The notes: generated by a model not told the origin, from the sequence alone. DNA of 64,000 bases from UBA6054 sp963975575 (GCA_963975575.1 CAXBHL010000002.1:248001-312000), one strand, 5' to 3'. Counted from the stretch's first letter, positions 26,448 through 35,322 are shown. A program made the numbers and translations.

Positions 26448-29400
26448 CCCGGCCACCGCACAGCTCGTGCGCAACGCACAGCGGGTGCTCAACATCGATC
26501 CCGATGCGCTCCCCGAGACCCTCACGAGAATATTCGCCTCGCTGGTCAGCGCCCGGCTTGAAATCACTGAAAGCACAGATGCGTTCAGGACGCATGAGCC
26601 ACTTCTCGTTCAGGCGGCCAACATCTACGGCATTCAGGCATCGCTCTCGGACCGCCCGGAGCGAGTCAAACCGGCGGCATTCGTATCGGCAACGGCCCTC
26701 AACCTAATCGGCCGTGCAGCTAAAGTCGGTCTTTCGACAAGCACTTTCGGGCGTGGTCTGACCCGCTCCGGAATCCCATCGTGCGTGTCAGCCTCGCTGC
26801 TCTTTCTCATTGCAGGGTATCACGCCGATGCATATGAAGCCATTCGGGGCGTGGATTCGGAGCCCGGAACTGCGACAGAGAAGGCTCTTATGGACGCTAT
26901 TGCCCGGCTCGTCCGCGGCGAACAACAATCAACGCTTAATGAAGACCGGGGCCTAGAACTTGATGGCGATGACGAAGATGCACCACACGAACGCGCACTA
27001 CAGGCGTTGTGGCGGCAGGTCTTCCATGGCGTTCGCCTGCTCTCGCAGCGAATACTCTCGATGCCAAGCGAAGATCGCCCAAGCCTACAGGATGCTCAGG
27101 CAATCTTCCTCGCCGTTCAAAACGCGGCCATGAACGAGATGGCGATTCCGGAGTTCGAGGGCAGGACGGTACTGACGACCTTTGCTGGTCCTCACCACCT
27201 TGCGACGCTACTTCTGCGAGCCTCCGCCGAACTGGGCGATGCCGCGCTGATCGATGTCCCACCGCCTCCAGGAACGAACCCGGACGCGTGGATAGCCATC
27301 CTCTCCGGGCTCGCCAGCCGGCGGCCCTACCTCTGGCAGAACCACCGTGATGCGATATCAAAGGGTCTGCTCCGCCCTGGGTCTTCCGCGGTCCTCGGGT
27401 TCCCGACCGGAGCCGGCAAATCGACGCTTTCTGAGCTTCGCATTGCCGCGGCGCTGGCGACGGGTGGCAAGGTCGTGTTCCTCGCACCAACGCTTGCTTT
27501 GGTCGGACAGACGGTCCGCACGTTCCGCCTCGCATTCCCTGAACACCGCGTCGCCGACTCCATGGTCGGCGAGGGGTACTTTGCGGACATAGACGAGCGA
27601 GAACTGCCGGACATCGCTGTCATGACACCTGAGCGTTGCCTCTTTCTTCTCGGGTTGTACCCGGACATCTTCTCAAATGTGCATCTCCTTGTCTTCGATG
27701 AGTGTCATCTCCTGCATCCAGACCGCAACGAGCGGCGGGCGATCGACGCGATGCTCTGCGTGCTTAGCATCTTCGAGAACGCACCAAATGCCGACCATCT
27801 GTATCTCTCGGCGATGATGGAGAACGTCGAGGAGCTTGCCAAGTGGCTATGCGACGCGACCGGGCGTCCCGCCCTAGGGCTTCGTTTAGACTGGAAGCCC
27901 ACGAGACAGGCGCGTGGATGCGTGGTGTACCCCAACAAACAGGTCCAACAGCTCCAGAAGAAGGCTCTCAAACAACGTCGGGCGAAGGGAAAGAAGCGTA
28001 CGAAAAACCCGCCCGCTGCATTGAAGAAGACCCTTCAGGCATCGTCGCACGCGGTGTTTTGCCTTCGTCAGACCTGGGACACGGAAGATCAAGAGGACTT
28101 CACCGTCGTCCCCCTCCTCAACGAGACAGTGCTTCTCGCAATCAATAACTCCTGGAAGATCACCGCGAACAAGAATGTTGTTGCTACCGCGCTGGCCGAG
28201 CGTCTTGCGGAGATCGGCATGAAGACCATCGTGTTCGCCCAGAATCGTCAGCACGTGGAATCGATCGCACGCTCTATCGAACAGCAGGTTGAACTGGGCG
28301 AGCCGAACCTCAATGGTGATGAAGCCCGGCTGTTGGAGCAGGCGAAACTCGAGATGGGCAACTCTCAGCATGTTATCGGGGTGACGACGGGATCCGGCAT
28401 GTGCCACCATTCACTCATGCTCTCCTATGAGCGTGAGCTCAGCGAGAGCCTCTTCGCACGCGAGAATGGGGCGAATGTGATCGTCGCAACCCCAACGCTC
28501 GCTCAGGGAATGAACCTGCCTGCCGAAGCCGTCATCATCGCCGGAGACGGTCGTTTCGACGCTGACGCGGAAGCAAGCGAGCAGGTGGCTGCGCATGAAC
28601 TGCTCAACGCCGCCGGACGCGCGGGCAGGGCTGGGTACGCGGCGATGGGGATCGTCATCCTGATTCCTGGGGAGATTATGACCATCCCGGACGCCAACTC
28701 CGCGCCGGATCGCAACTTGCTGCGAGAGGGCGCCTTTGCTCGGCCCGACCAATGCCTTCACATCGACGATCCCGTCGAGCATCTGCTGGACCGGCTGCAG
28801 GCGACCCAGGACCCCGTCCAGAGGACGGTTCTGTACTTTCTAAACCGGCTGCCGTCAAACCAACTGGAACATGGCGAAGATCGCTTCAATCGCCTGTTGA
28901 AACGATCGCTTGGTGCATTCCGGGCAAGGCAGGCCGAGTACACGGCGGAGTTCGACAGAAAGACGGCCGAGGCGTGGAAGTTGCGTGCAGGATTGCTGAT
29001 TAATGTGCAGGACAAAGCGTGGTACGACCAACTCGCCTCGTCGACGGGCATCCCGGCAACACTCCTTCAGAACATCGACGAATCGATCGATGATCCGCCA
29101 CCCGCCGTATCAACTTTGGAATGGATCGAGACATGCATCGACTGGCTCTGCAGAAACGATGACCGTCTTGCCTACTTTCTTTCTGTCTCAGAGTTGCAAA
29201 GCATATTTAAGAACTTGATTCCCGCCTCGAAATGCAGCGACGCAAAGCGGATCTGCAGCCCTCTAAGAGAATCGATCAAGCTTTGGGTCGGTGGGCACCC
29301 TCTTTGCGAGATCGAGCGTGCGCTTGGAACGCCAGAAGCCAAACTCAGGACTTGCACCCGTGCCCGCCGGCTTGTTCGACGTTTGGTGATCGACTTGTCG

Positions 29401-29685
29401 TATGTGATGGGCCTGTTCCCGCAAGTTGTGCGTTTGCGTGCCGGCGGAGAACCTTCCGCTTCATCTATCCCTCTGACGCTGGCTACTTCTGCGGCCTGCT
29501 TGCGTGAGGGATTTGATCGACCGGAGCAACTGGCACTTCGACACGGGTTCGGACGGCTGCTGACGCGCGTCGAAGTCCACGCCCTGTACAACCAACTCCA
29601 ACCTCACTTGGATGAGGGGCCGGCAAATGAGGACTTCCTAGAGCTTCGCCGTCGAGTGCAAATGGCGGCGGACATGGTCTCATGA
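26440..29685 (+). CDS. Ski2-like DEAD/DEAH-box helicase, HamB (Hachiman)-like
   Basis: A 1081-residue superfamily 2 helicase. Walker A GFPTGAGKS is at about 320-328, motif Ia is VVFLAPTLAL, and the DECH box (LLVFDECHLLHPD) is near 419. Motif V is VIVATPTLAQGMNLPAE and motif VI LNAAGRAGRAG is near 721. The motif V/VI style is that of Ski2-like enzymes. About 310 residues precede the helicase core, and ~350 follow it. ATG at 26440 overlaps the nuclease stop by 8 bp. A short basic insert (KALKQRRAKGKKRTKN) near 506-521 may contact nucleic acid. Together with the nuclease it fits the HamAB layout. Confidence 0.75.
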   Translation: MYDPATAQLVRNAQRVLNIDPDALPETLTRIFASLVSARLEITESTDAFRTHEPLLVQAANIYGIQASLSDRPERVKPAAFVSATALNLIGRAAKVGLSTSTFGRGLTRSGIPSCVSASLLFLIAGYHADAYEAIRGVDSEPGTATEKALMDAIARLVRGEQQSTLNEDRGLELDGDDEDAPHERALQALWRQVFHGVRLLSQRILSMPSEDRPSLQDAQAIFLAVQNAAMNEMAIPEFEGRTVLTTFAGPHHLATLLLRASAELGDAALIDVPPPPGTNPDAWIAILSGLASRRPYLWQNHRDAISKGLLRPGSSAVLGFPTGAGKSTLSELRIAAALATGGKVVFLAPTLALVGQTVRTFRLAFPEHRVADSMVGEGYFADIDERELPDIAVMTPERCLFLLGLYPDIFSNVHLLVFDECHLLHPDRNERRAIDAMLCVLSIFENAPNADHLYLSAMMENVEELAKWLCDATGRPALGLRLDWKPTRQARGCVVYPNKQVQQLQKKALKQRRAKGKKRTKNPPAALKKTLQASSHAVFCLRQTWDTEDQEDFTVVPLLNETVLLAINNSWKITANKNVVATALAERLAEIGMKTIVFAQNRQHVESIARSIEQQVELGEPNLNGDEARLLEQAKLEMGNSQHVIGVTTGSGMCHHSLMLSYERELSESLFARENGANVIVATPTLAQGMNLPAEAVIIAGDGRFDADAEASEQVAAHELLNAAGRAGRAGYAAMGIVILIPGEIMTIPDANSAPDRNLLREGAFARPDQCLHIDDPVEHLLDRLQATQDPVQRTVLYFLNRLPSNQLEHGEDRFNRLLKRSLGAFRARQAEYTAEFDRKTAEAWKLRAGLLINVQDKAWYDQLASSTGIPATLLQNIDESIDDPPPAVSTLEWIETCIDWLCRNDDRLAYFLSVSELQSIFKNLIPASKCSDAKRICSPLRESIKLWVGGHPLCEIERALGTPEAKLRTCTRARRLVRRLVIDLSYVMGLFPQVVRLRAGGEPSASSIPLTLATSAACLREGFDRPEQLALRHGFGRLLTRVEVHALYNQLQPHLDEGPANEDFLELRRRVQMAADMVS

Positions 29686-29881
29686 GTGACGACGGTCCAG
29701 GACCCGCCGTAGCCGGTCCTTAGGGGACACCGCGAGCCAGGAAAGGACGCATCCACGCGGAGTCCAAGGCTGAGCAACTCCCCGCGTTCAAACTCTCGGG
29801 GCTCGGCTCTCCTCCTCCAGAACGACCGGCTCCGCAGGTGAAGCCGGGCAGGCCCCGGACACGGGCGGCCTGGCAACCGAT

Positions 29882-29916
29882 GCGGCTATTTGAAAGTCGA
29901 ACTTTGAACTAGCCGC
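29882..29916. repeat. 35-bp imperfect hairpin
   Basis: GCGGCTA (29882-29888) pairs perfectly with TAGCCGC (29910-29916). The 21 bases between are themselves mostly self-complementary (TTTGAAAGT against ACTTTGAAC, 7 of 9). It lies about 200 bp after the helicase stop. It lacks a T tract, so it may be a recombination or protein-binding dyad rather than a terminator. Confidence 0.5.
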
Positions 29917-29945
29917 CAGTGGCGCGGCTTTCATGCCCGATCAGA

Positions 29946-29967
29946 GTCTCTGAAGCGGGTCAGAGAC
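29946..29967. repeat. GTCTCTGA-N6-TCAGAGAC dyad
   Basis: Perfect 8-bp arms around six bases. It shares the GAGAC core with the TGAGAC cluster, and the 9-mer CAGAGTCTC with the segment starting near 25286. It could be a second regulator site or one half of a recombinase site. Confidence 0.45.
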
Positions 29968-30086
29968 CCCGTAGGTACGGATGATATTTGGTGTTGCAGA
30001 GTCCGGCGAAGGCGCGGGCGATTCTGAGTGTCAACTGTTTACGGGACGATTGACGATTACGTTGTATCCACCACTATTTGCTCTGA

Positions 30087-30127
30087 AACCAACCCTCTTC
30101 GATATCGAAGAGGGTTGGTTCGTTTTT
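30087..30127 (+). terminator. Palindromic rho-independent terminator
   Basis: A perfect 17+17 bp palindrome (arm AACCAACCCTCTTCGAT) followed by CGTTTTT on the plus strand. It is the first strong terminator after the helicase gene and should stop plus-strand transcripts leaving the island. With only AAA on the other side it is weaker for the convergent YeeE operon, though it may serve both. Confidence 0.72.
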
Positions 30128-30240
30128 GGGATTGTCGGTTCTGGAGGATGGGATCCGGGGGGGAGGGCTTCCGGGGCGGGGGCGTCGGGTTGGTTTGAGC
30201 GCGCTCTATCGCAAGGGCGTGCGCGGGATGGGGTTCGTGG

Positions 30241-30834
30241 TCAGAGTGTGGGGATCCAGTGGAATGCGGCGGCCACGGCGGTCAGGGCGGTGGCCGCGAT
30301 GGCGACGGTGGCGGCGCGGCGGTTGCCGAAGATGTCCACGAACGTCAGTGTTCCGCGGTTGCCCACCGGGTCGATGTGGCGGGCGGTCCAGGCCGAGGTT
30401 TCGGCGAAGATCCATGACCCGGCGATCATGCCCGCGATGACGGCGAGGGCGTCGTAGTTGCCCTGGCCGAGGGCCGCGGCGCTCGTGCCGGGGCAATAGG
30501 CGGAGAGCGCGAAGCCGATTCCGAAGAGCAAGCCGCCGATGACGTTGGCGGCGTAGCGGGTGGGTTTGGGCTTGAGCTCGATCAGGCCCCACGCGGCGAG
30601 CGGGAACACGCCCACCATCCCGACCACGATCGCCGAGAGCATGATCTGGATGACGGTCCAGTCTTCCAGCAGCAGCACGCCGACGAGGATGTGGTACTTG
30701 GCGGCCCCGCCCTTCTGCAGCAGGAAGCCGAAGGCGATGCCGAAGACGAGCCCCAACGCGAGCTGGGTCCACTTGGACCGGGGCTTTTCGCCCTCGGGCT
30801 GCTTGACGATCTCGGGATCAGCTCGTTTGTTCAT
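30241..30834 (-). CDS. YeeE/YedE-type sulfur-compound permease, second subunit
   Basis: A 197-residue inner-membrane protein with a charged N-terminus and about five transmembrane segments. The conserved family cysteine is in SAYCPGTSAAALGQG. The YeeE/YedE (TsuA, PmpA/B) family moves thiosulfate or other sulfur species across the membrane through relay cysteines. It is the third gene of a minus-strand operon behind a persulfide dioxygenase-rhodanese fusion and a partner permease. Two half-size YeeE proteins encoded side by side are the usual two-part form. Confidence 0.82.
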   Translation of the reverse strand: MNKRADPEIVKQPEGEKPRSKWTQLALGLVFGIAFGFLLQKGGAAKYHILVGVLLLEDWTVIQIMLSAIVVGMVGVFPLAAWGLIELKPKPTRYAANVIGGLLFGIGFALSAYCPGTSAAALGQGNYDALAVIAGMIAGSWIFAETSAWTARHIDPVGNRGTLTFVDIFGNRRAATVAIAATALTAVAAAFHWIPTL

Positions 30835-30863
30835 GGTCGGGCCCGATCGCTGGGGGTGGGGGG

Positions 30864-31424
30864 TCAGACGCGCAGGCGGAACATCAGGAAGGCAGCGGCC
30901 ACGCCGCCGACGAAGAAGCAGGCCAACGCGACCCAGGAACCGACGGAGAGCTGCAGTGCGCCGCTGATGCCGTGGCCGCTGGTGCACCCGCCCGCGAGGC
31001 GTGCGCCGTAGGCCATGACGCACCCGCCGACGAATCCAACGAGCAGCCGGAGCCAGACCGCCTGGCCGAAGTGCTCGGCCCACATGGGGGGCAGCCAGCG
31101 GCCGGTCGCGTCGCCGCCGGTCTGAGCGGCGACGAGGGCGCCGATCACCACGCCGATGACGAGCATCCATTCCCAGTCGATGCGCGGGGGGTTGTCGGCG
31201 AAGTACTTCAGGCGGGCGGTGTGGGCGGGGCCGATCATCCGGCCGATCAGGCCCGCCGTGGCGGCGTAGGCGCCCGAGGCCCCGATCGGGCGCTGGGACG
31301 CGAGGAAGGTCAGCCAGCTGAGCACGCCGATGAGGGCGCCGGCGAGGTAGGGCGACCATTGGGCCGGTTCGCCGGTCATTTCGATGGATTGGACCGTCAG
31401 TTGGGCGAGGAGCGGGGGGTTCAT
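30864..31424 (-). CDS. YeeE/YedE-type sulfur-compound permease, first subunit
   Basis: A 186-residue membrane protein with about five hydrophobic segments and the family motif GGCTSGHGISG, which carries the first relay cysteine. ATG at 31424 overlaps the upstream dioxygenase stop by ATGA, preceded by GGAAGGAAG, so translation is coupled. The pair probably imports or exports sulfane sulfur handled by the neighbouring enzyme. The substrate cannot be fixed from sequence. Confidence 0.85.
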   Translation of the reverse strand: MNPPLLAQLTVQSIEMTGEPAQWSPYLAGALIGVLSWLTFLASQRPIGASGAYAATAGLIGRMIGPAHTARLKYFADNPPRIDWEWMLVIGVVIGALVAAQTGGDATGRWLPPMWAEHFGQAVWLRLLVGFVGGCVMAYGARLAGGCTSGHGISGALQLSVGSWVALACFFVGGVAAAFLMFRLRV

Positions 31425-32827
31425 TTCTTCTTCCTTCCGCCGTCGACGGGGAGCCCCGCGGAGGTCCAGGCCTTCCAGCTGCCCGGGAAGCTGTGCACGT
31501 GCTCCCAGCCGCGCTTCTGCAGGATGCTCGCGGCCATGTTCGCCCGGTATCCCGTGGTGCAGTACGTCACCACCGGCTTGTCTTTGGGCAGGTCCGGGGA
31601 CTCGTCGAGGAAGCGCCCGAAGAAGAAGTGCTGCGCTTCCGGAAGGTGGCCGTCTTCCCACTCGTCGTCCGCACGGACGTCGAGGCGGACCATGTCCTTG
31701 CCCGCATCGTCCACGCGCTGGGCGTCGAGTTGCCGGAGATGGCGGATGGGCAGTCCCGCGTTGTTCCACGCCGTCATTCCGCCGGCGAGATACCCGGCGT
31801 GCCGGGTGAAGCCGGTGCGCAGCAGCAGGGCGACGACCTTGTGCAACGCCGCGTCGTCGTCGAGGACCAGGAGGATGGGCCGGTCGGGATCGAGCATCCA
31901 GCCTGCAAAGATCGACATCTCCGCCTTGTCGGCGCCGAGGTTGATGGCGTTGTCGATGTGCCCGCCGCCGAAGGCGAGCATGTGGCGCGCGTCCACGAGC
32001 TGCGCGTCACCCTGTTCGATCCGCCGGTTGAACTGCTCTGGGGTCAGCGGGCGGGGGGGCTGGAGGTCCCGCCACGTAGGCGGGCCCTTGGCGTTGACCT
32101 TCTTCATGCGCGGGAAGTGAGTCGGCGTCTCGGGCTGGTCCGACAGCATCGACTCCTTGAATGCGTCGAGGTCGTCGAACTGCAGGAAACGGTTGCTCTT
32201 GCGTTCGTAGCGGATCGAGCTGCTCAGGCGTTCGCCGATCTCCGGGCCGCAGGGCGATCCCTTGCCGTGGCCGGGGAAGATGATGACCTCGTCATCGAGC
32301 TTCATGAAGTAGTCTTGCAGGGTGTGGTAGAGCTGCTCGACGAGCTCTTCGGTCTTGTCGTCGCCGAGCAGGTCCGGGCGTCCCGCCGAGTCGACGAACA
32401 GGGAATCCCCGGTGAAGACGCCCCAGGGTCGGTCGGGCTCTTCGGCGTCGCAGATCTCGAACGAGACGTGCTCGGGCGTGTGGCCGGGGGTGGCCTTCAC
32501 GCGCAGCAGGGCCGAGCCGAACTCGAAGGTGTCGCCGTCGCGGAGCTGTTCCGCGTCGAAGCTGTAGTCCGATTCATCCTCCGCGCTGACGTAGACCGGT
32601 ACGCCGCCGAGGTGCTCGGCCAGGGCGCGCGAGCCGCTCATGAAGTCGGCGTGGATGTGGGTCTCGAGGATGTGGGTGATCGCCAGCCCGTGCTCGCGGG
32701 CGTACTCGACGTAGATCCGGCAGTCGGGGCGTGGGTCGATGACCGCGGCGGTGCCGGTGTCGTCGTCCCCGATCAGGTAGGAAAGCTGGGCGATTCCCTC
32801 GGTCAGCCAGCGCTTGAAAACGAGCAT
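31421..32827 (-). CDS. MBL-fold persulfide dioxygenase-rhodanese fusion (CstB-like)
   Basis: A 468-residue protein. Residues ~1-240 are a metallo-beta-lactamase domain with metal ligands in ETHIHADFMSG, TPGHTPEH and TGDSLFVDSAGRPD, the signature of persulfide dioxygenases. Two rhodanese domains follow. The first (VDARHMLAFGGGHID) lacks an active cysteine, and the second has YCTTGYRA with a catalytic Cys. This MBL-Rhod-Rhod order is that of CstB, which detoxifies sulfide-derived persulfides to thiosulfate and sulfite. ATG at 32827 follows GGGAGGAA. It leads the operon with two YeeE permeases. Confidence 0.85.
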   Translation of the reverse strand: MLVFKRWLTEGIAQLSYLIGDDDTGTAAVIDPRPDCRIYVEYAREHGLAITHILETHIHADFMSGSRALAEHLGGVPVYVSAEDESDYSFDAEQLRDGDTFEFGSALLRVKATPGHTPEHVSFEICDAEEPDRPWGVFTGDSLFVDSAGRPDLLGDDKTEELVEQLYHTLQDYFMKLDDEVIIFPGHGKGSPCGPEIGERLSSSIRYERKSNRFLQFDDLDAFKESMLSDQPETPTHFPRMKKVNAKGPPTWRDLQPPRPLTPEQFNRRIEQGDAQLVDARHMLAFGGGHIDNAINLGADKAEMSIFAGWMLDPDRPILLVLDDDAALHKVVALLLRTGFTRHAGYLAGGMTAWNNAGLPIRHLRQLDAQRVDDAGKDMVRLDVRADDEWEDGHLPEAQHFFFGRFLDESPDLPKDKPVVTYCTTGYRANMAASILQKRGWEHVHSFPGSWKAWTSAGLPVDGGRKKK

Positions 32828-33148
32828 GGGTTCCTCCCTCAGGGCTCGCGCTTCGGGCGGTGTGGTCGGCAATGGGTCCACTGCGGTGCGCGGGTGCGCA
32901 GAGAACAAACAGTGTCGAGGCGGACACATCCTGCACCACGGCTATGAGGCGGGACTGAACGTGTGGTGAAGATTCGTTCACGATTGGGACGAGACCCACA
33001 GCCCGATTGCGGGTCGTTCGACTCGGCCGGGCGTTCAGGACTGTCCGGATTGGGCGATGCGGATGGGCGTATGACGCCGCCGGCGTCTGCAACCGCGTCA
33101 CATGCCGCGTGCTCGGGGATCGAACCGTGGTGACCGGATGGTGCGGGA
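32828..33148. other. Intergenic gap upstream of the sulfur operon
   Basis: A 321-bp stretch with no credible gene. It should hold the promoter of the CstB-like operon on the minus strand, though no convincing -35/-10 pair is visible. A small dyad GTGAA-N6-TTCAC lies at 32966-32981 and could be an operator. Confidence 0.5.
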
Positions 33149-33655
33149 TCAGTCGGCGCGGTCTCGGTATGCGCCGGCGGAGTAGGTCAGTTCGTAGCTG
33201 TGCGAGTAGATCTCGATGAGGTTCCCGAAGGGATCCTCGCAGTAGACCATCCGGTAGGGCTTCTCGCCGGGGTAGTACTCGCGCACGGGCATGCGCTGTT
33301 TGCCGCCGTTCTCCACGATCTTCTTCGCCAGACCCTCGACGTCGGGGTCCTGGACGCAGAAGTGGAAGACGCCGGTCTTCCAGTACTCGAAGTTGTTCTC
33401 GCGCCGCTGGGCGTTCTCGAACTCGAAGATCTCGACGCCGACGCGGTCGCCGGTCGCCAGGTGCGCGATCCGGAAGCGGTTCCAGCCCTCGCCGAACACG
33501 TCGTTGCACATCACGCCGATCGCCGAGTCGTCCGCCACGATCTCCGTGGGGGGCATGATGACGTACCAGCCGAGGGTCTTGGTGTAGAACTCGACGGCGC
33601 GGTCGAGGTCCGTGACCGAGAGGCCGATGTGCGAGAAGGTTCTTGGGAATGTCAT
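33149..33655 (-). CDS. VOC (glyoxalase/dioxygenase) family protein
   Basis: A 168-residue vicinal-oxygen-chelate protein. SHIGLSVTDLDRAVEFYTKT opens module one with a metal His, FHFCVQDPDVEGLAKKIVE is the second module, and YCEDPFGNLIEIYSHSYE supplies the usual glutamate. One metal site of the glyoxalase/extradiol type is expected. ATG at 33655 has GAGGA eight bases upstream. The substrate is unknown; it is not in an operon. Confidence 0.82.
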   Translation of the reverse strand: MTFPRTFSHIGLSVTDLDRAVEFYTKTLGWYVIMPPTEIVADDSAIGVMCNDVFGEGWNRFRIAHLATGDRVGVEIFEFENAQRRENNFEYWKTGVFHFCVQDPDVEGLAKKIVENGGKQRMPVREYYPGEKPYRMVYCEDPFGNLIEIYSHSYELTYSAGAYRDRAD

Positions 33656-34068
33656 GGCGTTCCTCGGTGCTGGGGGGGAGGGGGGCGGCTGGGTGGAGCA
33701 CGGGGTGGCGGCGGATCGGGCGGGGGGCTCGGGCACACTATGGGCGGGCTACCGGGGCCCGGCGCGGGATCGGGGTATGTAGTCGCGGGTACGCTCGGGA
33801 TTCGGACCGCGGCGGAGGCGTAATCTGGACGCTGGGCGGCTGGAGCTGGGAAACGCGGTCGTTGTGATAGACTGGGCCCCGCTCGCGGTGGGCTGGCTGG
33901 CCTCTGCGTCGCATGGCTCCGTTGCGGTCGCCAACGCTCGGGGCGTTGAGGGGACGCTGGGCGTTTGCGAGGCGGGCATCTGGCCGCGACTCTCCGCGGG
34001 CGTGGTCGAGCGGTCGAGCGGCGACGGGGCTGTTCGGCGACAGGCCGCGGGCTGCAGGGAGAATCAGC
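33656..34068. other. Intergenic gap without credible gene
   Basis: A 413-bp GC-rich stretch between divergent genes. It should contain the two promoters; nothing stands out. Open frames here have no protein-like composition. Confidence 0.5.
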
Positions 34069-34284
34069 ATGACTATGGATCGACGCCAGCAGCTCATGCA
34101 CGACATTCGCAACGGACTGGCGGTGGTGCAGCTGACGCTTCGGAGCATGCCCCGATCGCAGGCGGACCCGGAGACGTTTCAGGAACGTCACGACGCGATG
34201 ACGCAGGAGGTCCAGGCGCTCTGCGACATGTTCGTCGAACTGGGTGAGTTGGACGAGCGGGCGCGGTCGGAGCGAATGGGGTAG
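34069..34284 (+). CDS. Small stand-alone histidine-kinase H-box-like protein
   Basis: A 71-residue protein. LMHDIRNGLAVVQLTLRSM matches the H-box (HD[IL]RN) of HisKA dimerisation/phosphoacceptor domains, followed by a second helix (RHDAMTQEVQALCDMFVEL). No ATPase domain is encoded here or next door, so it looks like a bare two-helix phosphoacceptor or a relic of a kinase. ATG at 34069 has GGGAGA upstream. It may take phosphate from another kinase; this is inference. Confidence 0.6.
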   Translation: MTMDRRQQLMHDIRNGLAVVQLTLRSMPRSQADPETFQERHDAMTQEVQALCDMFVELGELDERARSERMG

Positions 34285-34436
34285 TGCGTCGGGCCCGTTG
34301 TCGGGCCGATTCGGGGCCGCGGCCCGCTCAGGGTCGCCGCGTTGCGGCCGCGCGGAACCGGGCTCTTGTTCGCGTTGTCCGGTCAACGGGGTGCTCCGGC
34401 GGGGCCGCCCCCGGAGCGACGCTGGATGCCCGCGGC

Positions 34437-34619
34437 TCAGCCGGATGCGATGACGGCGTCGGCCTCGATCTCGAGCAGCCACTCGGGGTTGATGAATCCG
34501 CTGACCGCCACGACCGTGTCGACGGGCCAGATGTCCTTGAAAGACTCGCCGCGGACCGCCCGCGAGAATCCGATGGCTGCGGCGAAGGGGCAGGTGCTGG
34601 GGACGAGCGTGCGTTTCAC
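34437..34619 (-). pseudogene. RidA (YjgF) family relic with internal in-frame deletion
   Basis: A 60-residue frame started by GTG after AGGGAGAACCC. The first half (VKRTLVPSTCPFAAAIGFSRAVR) matches the N-terminus of RidA-type deaminases. It then jumps at residue ~24 straight into the C-terminal block (DIWPVDTVVAVSGFINPEWL, ending LLEIEADAV). The ~60-70 middle residues of the fold are missing, although the start, ribosome site and stop are intact. Such a protein cannot form the normal trimer site, so I call it a deletion relic. Confidence 0.65.
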
Positions 34620-34860
34620 GGGTTCTCCCTTGGGGTGAGGCGGACAGTTCGCGGCACGGACCGGATCTTTGGCCGGTGGGAAGGGCGGTGTTTCCCGGAT
34701 CGAAATGGCGATGCCGGCGCGGATGCGGTGGCGCGGGCCCCCGGAGTCGTTGTGGAAGGGTGGGCTTGAAGTTACCATGACTGTGATCCGGACCGGACAC
34801 GCACCGCGGCGGGCCCATCGTCAGACGTCGCGTGGCCGGGCCGGTATGCGGGGCTCGAGC

Positions 34861-35322
34861 ATGGGAACGACAAAGGACCGGATCGAAAAGCGCGTGGTGC
34901 TGGCCGCGCCGGCTGCGCGGGTGTGGCGGGCGGTGACAGATTCCGGCGAGTTCGGGGCATGGTTCGGGGCGCGGATCGAGGATCCGTTCCGGGCGGGGCA
35001 GACGGTGCACGCGTGGGTCACCACGCCGGGGTACGAACACTTAGAGTTCGACATGCACGTCGAGTCGGTCGAGCCGACGCGGCGGTTCGCGTTCCGCTGG
35101 TGCCCGCACGTGCTCGACGCGGACGTGGACCCGCGCAACGAGCCGACGACGCTGGTGGAGTTCGAACTCGAGCCGGCGGCCGACGGGACGCTGCTGACCG
35201 TGCGTGAGACGGGGTGGGAGGCGATCCCCGAGTGGGTGCGGGCCGAGTCGTTCGGGCGGAACGAGCGCGGCTGGGGCGAGCAGATGGACAACGTCGCTCG
35301 GCACGTGGCGGGTATGGTGTGA
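34861..35322 (+). CDS. SRPBCC (AHSA1-like) domain protein
   Basis: A 153-residue START/AHSA1-like protein. IEKRVVLAAPAARVWRAVTD and FGAWFGARI form the opening, and GWEAIPEW and MDNVARHVA the terminal helix. The fold binds hydrophobic ligands in a deep cavity. ATG at 34861 is preferred; an ATG at 34846 adds five residues. A shared hairpin terminator (35343-35373) follows its stop. The ligand is unknown. Confidence 0.8.
   Translation: MGTTKDRIEKRVVLAAPAARVWRAVTDSGEFGAWFGARIEDPFRAGQTVHAWVTTPGYEHLEFDMHVESVEPTRRFAFRWCPHVLDADVDPRNEPTTLVEFELEPAADGTLLTVRETGWEAIPEWVRAESFGRNERGWGEQMDNVARHVAGMV

Larger units (their letters stand above)
29686..30240. other. Non-coding boundary of the mobile region
   Basis: A 555-bp stretch without a credible gene, between the lower-GC island and the chromosomal sulfur operon. 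It holds an imperfect hairpin (29882-29916), a GTCTCTGA dyad (29946-29967) and a palindromic terminator (30087-30127), each listed separately. No tRNA-like cloverleaf could be fitted on either strand. Confidence 0.6.

Noticed and set aside
29882..29916. A tRNA gene at the island boundary
   Set aside because: Stem and loop do not fit a cloverleaf; no T-loop or CCA-like end could be placed.
30087..30127. The 34-bp palindrome as a recombinase attachment site
   Set aside because: The adjoining T tract and place after the helicase fit a terminator better; no second copy was found.
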